DNA of 48,970 nt, from positions 1-48,970 of IMG/VR virus record IMGVR_UViG_3300038441_000646. One strand, written 5' to 3'. A program made the position numbers and the translations under genes. Shown here one piece after another: positions 40,201-45,834 of this stretch. The notes under the pieces are model-generated. The model saw only the letters and a list, made by a program, of their open reading frames with translations. It had not been told where the DNA came from and did no database searches. Numbering within the stretch: the stretch's first letter is position 1; each line of letters opens with the position of its first letter. Source of the DNA: a virus.

Positions 40201-42358
40201 ACACGTGAAGCCCGAAGATGCGATGAACGAGTATAGGCAGCGAACCGGAGAGAAACCGTCGAAGGATACGATGGCTGAGGCTCACCAGCTTATTCTCGAT
40301 ACGAAACGGGCGATCGCTTCCGACCGGATGCAGGCCCGCTCCGACGTGACGCTCACCAAAGAGGATATGGACGCGATCCGCGAGGAACGGCGTGTCAATC
40401 GTGCGTCCGGTGCGAGGGAGCAGAAAATCGCGAATGCTTTCTACGAAGGGCTCGCGAAAACGCCGTATGAGGTTTCCCTTGAATCCGTCGTCAATCTTCG
40501 CCGTGCCAACCTTCTGACGGGCGTTAAGACGCATTTGCGGAACGTCGTCAGCAACGCGGGCTTTGCCGCCTCCGAAGAAGTCAGCCGGCCACTGGCGTGG
40601 CTCGCGGACGCTGCTGTGTCAGGACTGACCGGGGAGCGTACCGTTCACGGAATGTCACCGAAGGCCGTTTACAAAGCGTTTGAGTCACTTGTCCGCGAAG
40701 ATGACACCTTCAAGAACATCAACCGCGAATCCGGGCTGAGGATGGCGAAGCAGATACTTGTCCACGGAGCCACGTTCGACGAACTCGCAAAGCAGCAGCA
40801 CTCACGGTCGATCCTCGGAGAGAAGATCGGTAAACCGGGTGCGGCTCTCGATGCTTACGTCAACAAGGTCTTCGACGCCCTCGGAGCGGAAGATGCTGTT
40901 TTCAAGACCTATGCTTTCCGTCGATCGCTTGAAGAACAAGCAAAGACGATGACGGCGGATAAGGACGAGCGACTAAAACTAATCCTAAATCCGACGAACA
41001 CGATGCAGCAGATCGCATCGGACTACGCCGACTTCGCAACCTTCACGAACGACAATATCTTGTCGAACCTCATTCGGTCGGCAAAGGCCGGTGTTGCGCA
41101 TCAGGGTAAGGGCGGGCAGGCGGTCAAGGCTGTATTCGAAACGGTCGTGCCGTATGACCGAACGCCGACGAACATCTTTATCCGAGTTGTCGAGCATTCG
41201 CCTCTCGGACTCGTATCAGCCGGCGCGAAACTCAAGAATCTCAAACAGGAGCCGTCGAAAGCGTTCCGGAACAAATACCGTGCGGCTATCGAACTGGATC
41301 TTAATTCGACCGATGATTTTCTTGCCCTACCGAGGCCGCGGCAACGCAAGTTGATCGACGAAGGATTGCAGAAGGTTTGGACCCGTCAGCAGCAACAGGA
41401 CTTTGCTCGGACGTTCGGACGGGCATCGCTGGGAACGGGTACTTTCGCCCTCGGATTCTTCCTTGCCGCCGCTGGCCTACTTACCGGTTCGATGTCGCCC
41501 GAGGACGACGACCGCGAAGAGACGAACGAATTCTTCAAACGTCGCGAGATGGGCGTTGAGAATCGATCTTTACTTATCCCCGGTGTCGGGCGGTTCGTTC
41601 TGACCGATGATCCGCTATCTAAAGTCTTAGCGGCCGGAGCCACGGCTTACGAGCAAACCAAGGCCGATCGTGGAGCTCCCGTCGCTTCTGCTTGGAACGG
41701 AGCGAAGGAGGTCGCGGAAGATGCGATGTTCGAGCAGCCGCTTGTCGGCGGCGTGAATAGCCTTTACAAGCAGATCAAAGGAGCGAAGTTCGGAGAGTTT
41801 GCGGGTTCGTTAGTTGGAACGACGCTTATCCCGACCTTTGTAAACGACATTGGCGAGGTCGCGGACGCAAAGGCTCGTACCGGCTCGGGTTATCGTCCGG
41901 GCGAAAAGCGTTCGATATTGAATACCGATTATCAGGCGCGGGGATTCAAGAACTCGCTTCTGAAGCGCGTACCGATCGCTCGAAACTATGCCGTTGACGA
42001 GGCTCAGGGCGTTGTTCCGCCAGAGGTTCGTGGGGGTGTGTTGCGTCGAATGGTTCGTGCAATCGATCTTTTCAACACGCGCCCGCCGGTCGAATATGAA
42101 CCGCTGACCGCTCCTGAGAATTATCAGGACTTTATGAAGTCTGGCGACTTCAAGAAGATGGGGACGGACGATATCGTGACGATCATTCGATACGACAAGG
42201 CCGACGGTAAGGATACGAAGGAAATGGAGGGTGCTTTGAGAAAGAAGGTCGAAAACGCTCGTAAATCGGGAACCTTCACGGCAGATGAAGCGAGGCGGGT
42301 AAATGAAGTTCTCGGAACTAATTATCAGCCCGACGATTCAAAAGCGAAAAGAAAATAG
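31274..42358 (+). CDS. Giant polyvalent internal virion protein (M15, GGDEF-like, MuF-C-like, HExxH domains)
   Basis: This 3694-aa protein lies where T7-like phages encode gp16-like ejected proteins. Visible parts: M15 peptidase-like domain, residues about 40-120 (SLHYSGRAIDV with H61/D68, then HLH 110-112); hydrophobic segments about 616-680; GGDEF-like domain about 1030-1210 (DTNPLTGL at 1043, SFDVNRMKEAND, GGDEL 1121-1125, degenerate end); WSPS-WQRQ domain about 2020-2100; MuF-C-like barrel about 2113-2295 (PIVVTPKVLEK, AIHPN); zincin-like region with HETHH 2429-2433; a D/R/T linker; coiled coil about 2755-2816; and a C-terminal region with LLTGVKTHLRNVVSNAG and a hydrophobic segment about 3389-3409. 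SLQM motifs recur at 2105, 2298, 2842 and 2851. Probably packed in the virion and injected; enzymatic activities are inferred from motifs. Confidence 0.85.
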   Translation: MAKGDENDDLLKWADSLPKAEPTTPTMAVKPSGKSMKDLAKGSGFTITSTTGGKHNTGSLHYSGRAIDVRTRDKTPDQIDAFKRQMEGEGFRVRDERTRPQGQKVWGGPHLHVEDRGGRISPTKPVETPQIDEKSIWDDVDSILTQPQPATIQQPPIPSTVPSMATPPPTMKAPIAPIGSKPFSDGITIASPVPTPVSDQLKQAVRGRLQQIATPGIAQAPDGMPPMAPTAVPPVSAKQRMALDEGEYQKWLADNQFTDAPGSRESFLVNKQAEAQAGQVQYEQPQMAQQPPKATQASPTAQAPATQTPTARVNWASGTGKSAKTFALDEAASQISAQLGVDYDTVRTFFDQKGVQGLTDDVAERRRKDRLETIIDVDDNAVRQIKAMQEQADKAKRRQSTQEATAENQVRQYIADGEIDSVAQLLAAKDVGVKDIKGRSIDEIIQEERDAFKRFRDTLQNDPNEYNRILQSEQARLSAGESPEKIVQERWAKDNQARIDAVRREIAEKRLGSFVGREKEQKRIADTYGENPLIGNNARPMARPAEFVLNIAREFAKLPGQAANLVGMGADAMSAVGIDPKDNPFLQFGEGWKAKIDASANKDLKDEMIVGDVSRGLAQLMQQTILVPFTGGASILLPAAQAAESQYLEAAKDGAGRNARIGSALVGAIMAVPDAWLEFQFLKGLSPAAKVGFLENLSKDLFEGLASKMSKDEAKQATIAAVGEFIAKAPVGYFGEKYQEQIEDIGNKAFAKVTYKDKLTWKDVFQASEREQQGYESAGLVGIFGAGGGSITNYVNRLSDAELMNATPVLDEALKKGTITPEQRNAVDAAVFAEAQKRKISLEPIKVQDKKGNQFTVVEDQGEKLKVKDEKGSISVRNKDRLTPINEKQTEVPAQSASVEPPALAKDKPVESADAVPGEAKPPMKRPGGDLTQNRPIPAVDRDEETASWVIKNKETGETVMETFDPKKVEALNTDKYEAVPIQEHLGNLNKEIATKPESVRYHEKRPKGMVDEAPLRPETLTGAKNRIGELETEVQEERRKADTNPLTGLGSKNAWAKAKDRIEADTNQEIVSFDVNRMKEANDTTSHDTVDDKVLKRLGEVTQQVLEKNGIETRNAFTPGGDELYVALPKGRAAQIRDEIEKAFGTVELTVEKDYTNQRTGETFKKGDRIPVTLSGEFGQTVAEAEKGLGTRKDASKKANPVKRATTAKEPWQMTAKEWDAEFEKGKPSSSGSHSVTAAANIGKSQKGAENAFDARRKRIEFLKMGLPDFDAETGLPWKDGPKTGLQSSARHRQVIEHAIKQGLPVPAEVLADYPDLAPKKSAKQRLAEKAEPKGKKQAQTVADVPVLPKSEQVDPDADPTAKEARESVKDEKINPRTGLTKTQTEYLAKELQDLAHDALKKGIGHDDAGFEQMLLQWKPDGMPESVFGRTGIEMDESIKVPGDGSFKVHSVEAANRLHQKITGKPIEGFDKASKASIPSFRPTFGPSTAAQDDQMNLALRLYGTPERAIAFLTEQREQLSEKEDEKARKDLDSVIAKLNSELGQTVSYKGVGEPLTSVGREAKATADTEIAKRREGATERVAAAYQEVVDRLKPDITQIRKFLKEELPKIRKHQAELHTLGSQNYRGGLAAIKRLIESRENAFIRYQTKFDDEIAEQLKDVQNGMNAAIGYNPEVRKLKLPENASLQEIASAVKTQWQTWRDVIDGESSYEQTKKIRDRESVLRPANTVLSETVKPDPTPTKTSARQKLAEKVEKPKAEKASEPSSAQSKLTDLQKQLETETHNPTVHDLKRRIAIQENIVAYNLPFEIDPEADFPLEATGRAFQWNSMDPDRRARGVQRDYVEVIGETYKKLAPLAKTPEQQAILDAEIQRFRDGYIQKERAVLSATGKTASSMVTGPARFPVEKNRRALDRERAVSDEALDWRKRAVASIEKKLLDARTDEVKTDERWGDLKAKIDRGFTANIAGVIERLADNGEVELVNRALDYMRSMAKPPFTQRHKVWGFGERAEKAAAKVKPTGSGVIAEFDGGTVVNNRDAERVQILFDERPSPEVITILKKSGWRWSPSNSAWQRQNTQNGLMNVDYVLKKAGFEVRKPESGNVSLQMAADGDYEAAIRDAAEGTLTDPVFVAQTSPILAKIGLPSLPIVVTPKVLEKTFHGKHSDKGITPDNLIQMRPDMARPIAVLNSDNADAPAGSVLLVLPTKTAQGEFLTVAIHPNQKMGRWEVNRIASIHSRNLLHSFGSWGNKGLFRYLDKKQSRRLATTYGSNFASVVQSINDSTDNLLSEDDFVNNNESLQMEASETNIQRFKDVQYAHTQTILEGAKSEVKVVAGATVLELNEEAAELARRLESSLRNADTSPFFGTTHTDRTLKGLAEEAKKWALHYENNSGYTTEQVASLRKLADDFTELAKEAHGVAYVFDFAIPHETHHKLVLDALGGKKFPRKAIEKLKALDIWNDKGLQRILPTGEKRLFHLDYGKVSQETKALELAAQLETGEIVHPDKDKFLEIFADGILDVTTELDPVKFARVIQYANTQTSDTGRDRAERTDADENERADGRDTASGEGARDRTDTTAERDGGRTADDANSDGRQKVSQTPKSLRGKADIPVDDRTYTGVTNKGQQAFSDAQMDKGVEEADRWFNENADDNNLNGGSTAVVGLNLLNHYAKTRQFKEMNAVADKLVPMVTQAAQTVQAMAVVSAFNPQMAAAYAAKVKKQKQGKDLTPAEAEKAERIAQNLSETAQAEGLSEAALKQAEQFIKELEKEVEQANTSIQTLEDQNKTIKVNLEEARKVVRSQKAQIARLTNDKPRTPKAAVVKDLRARKDDILTKLAEKYGTPSLQMVAPSGSLQMAADSSLDPDLIDWATLTLGENWSTISVGQFKNLANQITNGALSENEINELHASAVEALRSDRTQSDDQKSAFKTRSEHLRAARKFRKGQMPNIDKTAAAIMRQGVEGNYSDDAIIFALARKKHVKPEDAMNEYRQRTGEKPSKDTMAEAHQLILDTKRAIASDRMQARSDVTLTKEDMDAIREERRVNRASGAREQKIANAFYEGLAKTPYEVSLESVVNLRRANLLTGVKTHLRNVVSNAGFAASEEVSRPLAWLADAAVSGLTGERTVHGMSPKAVYKAFESLVREDDTFKNINRESGLRMAKQILVHGATFDELAKQQHSRSILGEKIGKPGAALDAYVNKVFDALGAEDAVFKTYAFRRSLEEQAKTMTADKDERLKLILNPTNTMQQIASDYADFATFTNDNILSNLIRSAKAGVAHQGKGGQAVKAVFETVVPYDRTPTNIFIRVVEHSPLGLVSAGAKLKNLKQEPSKAFRNKYRAAIELDLNSTDDFLALPRPRQRKLIDEGLQKVWTRQQQQDFARTFGRASLGTGTFALGFFLAAAGLLTGSMSPEDDDREETNEFFKRREMGVENRSLLIPGVGRFVLTDDPLSKVLAAGATAYEQTKADRGAPVASAWNGAKEVAEDAMFEQPLVGGVNSLYKQIKGAKFGEFAGSLVGTTLIPTFVNDIGEVADAKARTGSGYRPGEKRSILNTDYQARGFKNSLLKRVPIARNYAVDEAQGVVPPEVRGGVLRRMVRAIDLFNTRPPVEYEPLTAPENYQDFMKSGDFKKMGTDDIVTIIRYDKADGKDTKEMEGALRKKVENARKSGTFTADEARRVNEVLGTNYQPDDSKAKRK
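38877..39065 (+). CDS. Nested ORF within the giant gene (+1 frame), 62 aa
   Basis: An SD-like GAGGG (38863-38867) lies 9 nt before ATG 38877. The frame encodes a well-composed acidic helical peptide (MPTLRPATPEEIEQSEQTQT; ALMDVIQRRAKERGIELTPP) and stops at TAA 39063-39065. The host frame over the same bases is a low-complexity D/R/T/E/G linker. This fits overprinting of a small gene onto a linker, or alternatively a pair of compensating frame errors. No membrane helix, so not a lysis peptide. Function unknown. Confidence 0.45.
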   Translation: MPTLRPATPEEIEQSEQTQTKTNALMDVIQRRAKERGIELTPPPSGMVDEPPMTPTPTDDKK

Positions 42359-42470
42359 CCGAGACGACGAGCATCAGGATCAGCCCGAAGGCTCCGCTGC
42401 CGTCCAAGTATTCGTAAGCGAGCAAGGCCACGAGGCCAAGCAGAAGGCTCCAACGTAAAGGATGTTTCAT
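42318..42470 (-). CDS. Small two-helix membrane protein, holin-like (50 aa)
   Basis: Read on the - strand from ATG 42470. The product has two hydrophobic stretches (WSLLLGLVALLAYEYL; FGLILMLVVSAIFFSLL) and a basic tail (NRRADN), a class II holin-like topology. Its start overlaps the stop of a second tiny membrane gene (ATGA). Its end overlaps the end of the giant gene by 41 bp, convergently. It lies opposite the endolysin, sharing the region around array 5. A longer in-frame upstream start exists but would cover the neighbouring tiny gene. Membrane topology is clear; the lysis or anti-lysis role is inference. Confidence 0.55.
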   Translation of the reverse strand: MKHPLRWSLLLGLVALLAYEYLDGSGAFGLILMLVVSAIFFSLLNRRADN

Positions 42471-42583
42471 TGGTCGTAAAACTCGCCGCGAAACCAGCTT
42501 AGGGCTTTCCCTACGGCGGCCGCGGCGATCAGAATGCCGACAATAGCGGCTACATATTTCAAAACGGAGATAAAACCGTCCAT
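42467..42583 (-). CDS. Tiny single-helix membrane protein (38 aa)
   Basis: Read on the - strand from ATG 42583 to TGA 42467-42469. The sequence is MDGFISVLKYVAAIVGILI, then AAAAVGKALSWFRGEF, with one amphipathic or membrane helix. It overlaps the next - strand gene by ATGA, so the two form a two-gene unit, possibly holin and antiholin. The start codon lies inside an inverted repeat (42575-42594). It is supported by coupling and hydrophobicity only. Confidence 0.45.
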   Translation of the reverse strand: MDGFISVLKYVAAIVGILIAAAAVGKALSWFRGEFYDQ

Positions 42584-42594
42584 TTGCGGACGGT
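42575..42594. promoter_or_regulatory. Inverted repeat covering the start of the - strand membrane gene
   Basis: ACCGTCC (42575-42581) and GGACGGT (42588-42594) are perfect 7-bp complements around a 6-nt centre. The structure includes the ATG of the 38-aa - strand gene. As RNA it would hide that start codon; as DNA it could be an operator. It lies 39 bp from array 5 in the divergent region. Confidence 0.5.
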
Positions 42595-42632
42595 AGCACA
42601 GAATGTATCAGCGGTAAATGGCGGCACAAGAT

Positions 42633-42656
42633 GTAGACACGTCTACACGTAGACCT
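42633..42656. promoter_or_regulatory. GTAGAC array 5, between divergent membrane genes and endolysin
   Basis: Hexamers GTAGAC 42633, GTCTAC 42641 and GTAGAC 42649 follow an exact 8-bp step. The first two form an inverted repeat GTAGAC-AC-GTCTAC. The array is in the middle of the only divergent intergenic region of the phage module, so it could drive or control both directions. ATGGTAGA follows, a string also found after array 4. The endolysin SD (GGGAGG, 42671-42676) lies downstream. Confidence 0.6.
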
Positions 42657-42681
42657 ATGGTAGAATGTGCGGGAGGTCGGG

Positions 42682-43266
42682 ATGAACTATCGACGAGCAA
42701 AATCTTTGGACAAATTGATGGAGCAGGTGAATGCTTTAGCTCCCAGTCGCGACAAAACTAGCGATGGGTGGATCGGCGATGCGGCCCACGCTTCGCGGGC
42801 ATCCGACCACAATCCTTGGGTGCGTGACGGAAAGGTCGGGATCGTGACCGCCCAAGACATTGATGAAGATCTGAATTTGTCCGGAAAGACGCTGATGGCG
42901 ATCGTCGATGCGATATGCGCGAGCCGGGATAAGCGCGTTAAGTACATCATCTACGAAGGCCGAATCACCGTGAAAGGTACGAACCTTCAGCAGTGGAAGA
43001 AGTACACCGGATCGAACGCTCACAAACATCACGCCCACATCAGCGTTTTTCCAGATAAAAACCTTTACGACAGTGTGGCGGATTGGGACATTGACGCGAT
43101 CCCCGCAACGCCGAATCCAGTAGACGAAACGAACTACATTGTCGCTCGCGGCGATACGCTTTGGGGGCTGTCCCGGAAGTTCGCAACAAGCGTCAATGAA
43201 CTGAAAAGGCTTAACGGCCTCGTCTCTGACGTGCTGCAGATAGGTCAGCAGTTAAGAGTGCATTGA
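42682..43266 (+). CDS. Endolysin: M15-type peptidase with C-terminal LysM
   Basis: The protein has 194 aa from ATG 42682, chosen for the SD GGGAGG 6 nt upstream; a GTG at 42667 is in frame. Catalytic zinc-site candidates are ASRASDHNPW (H43), VTAQDID (D59) and HHAHIS (H118, H120), in the order of M15/VanY-like L,D-peptidases that cut peptidoglycan peptide bonds. A LysM cell-wall-binding domain occupies about 149-193 (NYIVARGDTLWGLSRKF; LNGLVSD; IGQQLRV). It degrades the wall at lysis. Holin-like genes follow. There is no signal peptide, so release needs a holin. Confidence 0.85.
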   Translation: MNYRRAKSLDKLMEQVNALAPSRDKTSDGWIGDAAHASRASDHNPWVRDGKVGIVTAQDIDEDLNLSGKTLMAIVDAICASRDKRVKYIIYEGRITVKGTNLQQWKKYTGSNAHKHHAHISVFPDKNLYDSVADWDIDAIPATPNPVDETNYIVARGDTLWGLSRKFATSVNELKRLNGLVSDVLQIGQQLRVH

Positions 43267-43390
43267 AAATTCAGGTCCGGCGCGGCCGGTATCTAGGGCA
43301 GACAGTAACTTGTCACTACCTTCGAGTAGCCCTCCTAACCGCCGATCGCTAAGGCTGACGAGATTCTGCCCGCACTTGTCAGCTTTGCCT

Positions 43391-43410
43391 TCCGGCTCCG
43401 CACAGCCGGA
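43391..43410 (+). other. Hairpin in the 164-bp gap after the endolysin
   Basis: TCCGGCT (43391-43397) and AGCCGGA (43404-43410) form a perfect 7-bp stem around CCGCAC. No T-tract follows. The remaining gap (43267-43430) is GC-rich and shows no coding frame or tRNA-like features that I can support. It may be a transcript-processing structure or a weak Rho-independent element. Confidence 0.4.
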
Positions 43411-43430
43411 CGCGCCGGGCGTATAACGAG

Positions 43431-43541
43431 ATGGCTCTGACTCCGGAAGAACGATTTTGGTTACGAATGTTGGTTGCTGCCGTCATTCTCATCGGAGCGT
43501 TTTACGTTGTCGGAGCCGTGATCTTATCAAGGGGAAAATGA
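43431..43541 (+). CDS. Tiny single-span membrane protein (36 aa)
   Basis: The product MALTPEERFWLRMLVAAVIL continues into IGAFYVVGAVILSRGK, one membrane helix (about residues 11-32) with a short charged N-terminus and basic C-terminus. It lies between endolysin and the next membrane gene, which starts 18 bp downstream with its own SD. A holin, antiholin or pinholin role is suggested by topology and position. Confidence 0.55.
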   Translation: MALTPEERFWLRMLVAAVILIGAFYVVGAVILSRGK

Positions 43542-43559
43542 GAAGGAGACTGGAAAACT

Positions 43560-43733
43560 ATGGAACCGCAAGTTAATTGGAGCCGGATCATCGGCATTCT
43601 ATCGTTCGTGGCAACCGTACTGACCTTTGGGGCCACCTTCCTCGGTCAGATCGATCCGCAGTACAGCGTGTACGCTCTCGCAGCAGCCGCTGCTATCAAC
43701 GCGTTTACTGGACGCATTCAGGGCCAGAAATGA
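43560..43733 (+). CDS. Holin-like membrane protein (57 aa)
   Basis: ATG 43560 has SD AGAAGGAGA (about 43541-43548). The product has two hydrophobic segments (IIGILSFVATVLTFGATFLG; YALAAAAAINAFTG) with a short loop DPQYSV, a holin-like pattern. The stop overlaps the next start (AAATGA). It is the best holin candidate on the + strand because of its size and place behind the endolysin. Confidence 0.6.
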   Translation: MEPQVNWSRIIGILSFVATVLTFGATFLGQIDPQYSVYALAAAAAINAFTGRIQGQK

Positions 43734-43903
43734 ACGGCTGGCTCACCAAGATCAGATTAGGCATCGCCGTTGCCCGAGCCGCCACAGGCGGAAAGCACGG
43801 CAAGATATTCGACCGCATTGAACAGGGATCTGACATCGCCTCGAAAGCCGAGGAGATCGCGGAACTTGTAAAAGCGGCCACGAAAAAAGAGAAAAAGAAA
43901 TGA
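43730..43903 (+). CDS. Small basic helical protein (57 aa)
   Basis: The start overlaps the preceding stop (ATGA) and its own stop overlaps the next start (ATGA). The sequence has an amphipathic N-terminal helix (WLTKIRLGIAVARAATGG) and a charged helix ending in KAATKKEKKK. This resembles small phage proteins associated with holins, but no family is certain. Translational coupling in a four-gene run supports it. Confidence 0.55.
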   Translation: MNGWLTKIRLGIAVARAATGGKHGKIFDRIEQGSDIASKAEEIAELVKAATKKEKKK

Positions 43904-44532
43904 AAAGAACAATCACTCTCATCGCCCTACTGTTCACCGCGTTTCTCGCTGTACCGGCTCAGGACGCTCCGAAGAACGTTATCGCCGTAACAGGTGTTTA
44001 CAACCGCGAGGCGGTCAATATCGAGAATGTTCGAGGCGAGAAATTCGCTTGGGATGCCGCTCGGGATTCAATCGGCGGACAGTTCGAATACACGCGATTC
44101 TTTGCCGGTCCGCTTGGGATCGGAGCGGAAGCGGGCGTTACGTTTCACAACAAGCAGCTTGAGGACGTGACAGTCCCTTGCGGAACCGGTTGTATAGCCA
44201 CGAGTGCGGGAAAGGTCAGTAAGGTCGCCAAGGGATATTTCAACTACGCGATGGTACTGGCAGATCGTAAAGGAACGTTTCAACCATTTGTGAAAGGCGT
44301 TGTCGGACTCAAGAACGGGAACTTCGGCGGCGCTACATTCGGCCCGGGAGGGTCGGTGTCAGTTCGCCGCGGATCGTCATTCGTCTACGGCGGTGGAGCG
44401 GGGATAGACCTATGCTTCACCAAATCCAAACGAACGTGCTGGCGATCAGGATTGACGCTCACGAGGGCTTTCAACAAAGACACGAGCGGGTGGGACGCGA
44501 CGGTGCAGACGGGGCTGGCGTTTAAGTTCTAA
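43900..44532 (+). CDS. Outer-membrane beta-barrel protein (Lom/OmpA-like)
   Basis: The protein has 210 aa. Residues 1-20 are a Sec signal peptide ending AVPA/QD. The mature part consists of alternating strands (GQFEYTRFFAGPLGIGAEAGV; GSSFVYGGGAGIDLCF) and ends in LAFKF, a C-terminal Phe as needed for BAM insertion. Eight-strand barrels of this size are used by phages such as lambda (Lom) to alter the lysogen surface. It is translated with the lysis genes by ATGA coupling, so late expression is likely. Two Cys pairs (CGTGC, and C near SKRTC) are visible. Confidence 0.75.
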   Translation: MKRTITLIALLFTAFLAVPAQDAPKNVIAVTGVYNREAVNIENVRGEKFAWDAARDSIGGQFEYTRFFAGPLGIGAEAGVTFHNKQLEDVTVPCGTGCIATSAGKVSKVAKGYFNYAMVLADRKGTFQPFVKGVVGLKNGNFGGATFGPGGSVSVRRGSSFVYGGGAGIDLCFTKSKRTCWRSGLTLTRAFNKDTSGWDATVQTGLAFKF

Positions 44533-44628
44533 CAGTCCGCCTTCCCGATTGGCGTTAATCATCGGGTGGAGGGGGTGTGACATTCGTCACCGCCCGTCGT
44601 GCCGGTGGACGCTAAACACCGGCATCTT

Positions 44629-45186
44629 ATGAAAATCGAAGCGTTCATAGGGTGGGGTGTGATCGTTGTCATCGCACTACTCATTTGGTTACAGGCAGCG
44701 TGTGGCGGTGGTCAGATTCCAACACCGTCGCACAAAGCCGCATCGACTCCAAACGGCATCGCCGTAGTCTCACAGCAACCGATCCCGGCTGACGTTCTCC
44801 CTGAAATAGATAAACAGTATCAAGACCTTCTCGACATCGCTTCAAGTCAATACGAGGTCTATCCGGCATATTCCAATATCAAAGTTCAAATACTCCCCGT
44901 GTCGCCGCTTTGCGACAATATCAGCTTTTTAATAACACAGTCAGTTGCTCCCGGCACGAACTACGACGGCAGCGTATTCGACAAGGATGGACAGGTAAAC
45001 GGTCAGGTTTCGATCTGCGCGGCCGGCCGCTTTCTTGAGCCCGAGACGGTCCAGGTGACGGTCGAAGGGATACGGACGGCTCCGGTCGTGCGGTACGAGC
45101 TCGAACACTGGCTGCTCTATCGCGTCGATCGACAGAGGTATTTACAGACCGCGTATCACTATGACGCGGGGCATCCGATTTTATGA
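44629..45186 (+). CDS. Secreted or lipid-anchored hypothetical protein (185 aa)
   Basis: ATG 44629 is preferred; an upstream in-frame GTG at 44599 would add MPVDAKHRHL. Residues about 5-24 are hydrophobic (FIGWGVIVVIALLIWLQAA) followed by CGGG. This could be a lipoprotein signal (the residue at -3 is Gln, atypical) or a membrane anchor. The rest is extracytoplasmic, with Cys in SPLCDNI and VSICAAG. The C-terminus has YELEHWLLYRVDRQRYLQ and HYDAGHPIL with His and Glu residues that could bind metal. No family is recognised; a spanin-like or surface accessory role is possible. Its stop overlaps the next start. Confidence 0.55.
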   Translation: MKIEAFIGWGVIVVIALLIWLQAACGGGQIPTPSHKAASTPNGIAVVSQQPIPADVLPEIDKQYQDLLDIASSQYEVYPAYSNIKVQILPVSPLCDNISFLITQSVAPGTNYDGSVFDKDGQVNGQVSICAAGRFLEPETVQVTVEGIRTAPVVRYELEHWLLYRVDRQRYLQTAYHYDAGHPIL

Positions 45187-45683
45187 GACTCCAACACGAA
45201 CCAACGAAAATTCAGATACGGAAATCCGAAACAGCCGACACCCGTTCCTGCGATTGGTCGAAGGTCAGCATTGATCAACTCTGCGACAGCAGTAAGCAGC
45301 ATATCGAGGACGTGAAAGCGGGCTGCAATATGTTCGCGGCTCTGATGAAAACAGCCGGCGAGCGCCACGACTTCGATAAACTGACCGACATCGAAGGCTT
45401 TCACAGTGATTTCAAGACGGGCTTTGAGAAAACCGATTGGTGGGACAATCATCGCGTCGTGAACCGCCACCACCTACTGCAAGACGATGGTGTTCCCGAG
45501 GATGTGAACCTGGTCGATGTTATCGAGATGATCGTTGACTGTACGATGGCAGGACTTGCCCGCACCGGCGAGGTCTATCCGCTCAAACTCGATCCCGAGG
45601 TTCTGCAGCGGGCATTCGACAATACGGCTGCCTTGATGCTTAGCAACGTCGAGGTCGTGTCGGAGTCTACCGCGACAGCGTAA
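45183..45683 (+). CDS. Conserved phage protein with NHR-NRHH metal-binding-like motif
   Basis: The protein has 166 aa and is helical. Motifs DWWDNHRVVNRHHL (about 83-96), then GVPEDVNLVDVIEMIVDC and MAGLARTGEVYPLKL, are of a type recurring in phages. The His-rich helix pair and GERHDFDKL (His, Asp) recall an HD-like metal site. The function is not established to my knowledge. It starts in an ATGA overlap with the possible lipoprotein gene and ends the + strand operon. Confidence 0.6.
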   Translation: MRLQHEPTKIQIRKSETADTRSCDWSKVSIDQLCDSSKQHIEDVKAGCNMFAALMKTAGERHDFDKLTDIEGFHSDFKTGFEKTDWWDNHRVVNRHHLLQDDGVPEDVNLVDVIEMIVDCTMAGLARTGEVYPLKLDPEVLQRAFDNTAALMLSNVEVVSESTATA

Positions 45684-45834
45684 AAGATTCGCCGCGCCCG
45701 ACGGTCCGACGTGGACGGCTTAGCGCACAATTAGGAATTCCTGCAGTGGACTTCCGTATCCCTTTGACCAAACTGCTAAGTACGGCGCGGCGATACAAAT
45801 ATAGGCACAACTCTTGCCCACAAACAGGAGCATG

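Noticed and set aside
43267-43430. tRNA or other structured RNA in the gap after the endolysin
   Set aside because: Hairpins are present, but I could not lay out a cloverleaf with TpsiC-like GGTTCRA and anticodon arm. Only a 7-bp stem is supported.
45764-45810. Sigma-70 promoter before the PAS gene (TTGACC with a downstream AT-rich string)
   Set aside because: No acceptable -10 occurs 16-18 bp downstream; the AT-rich TACAAATATAGG is about 24 bp away.
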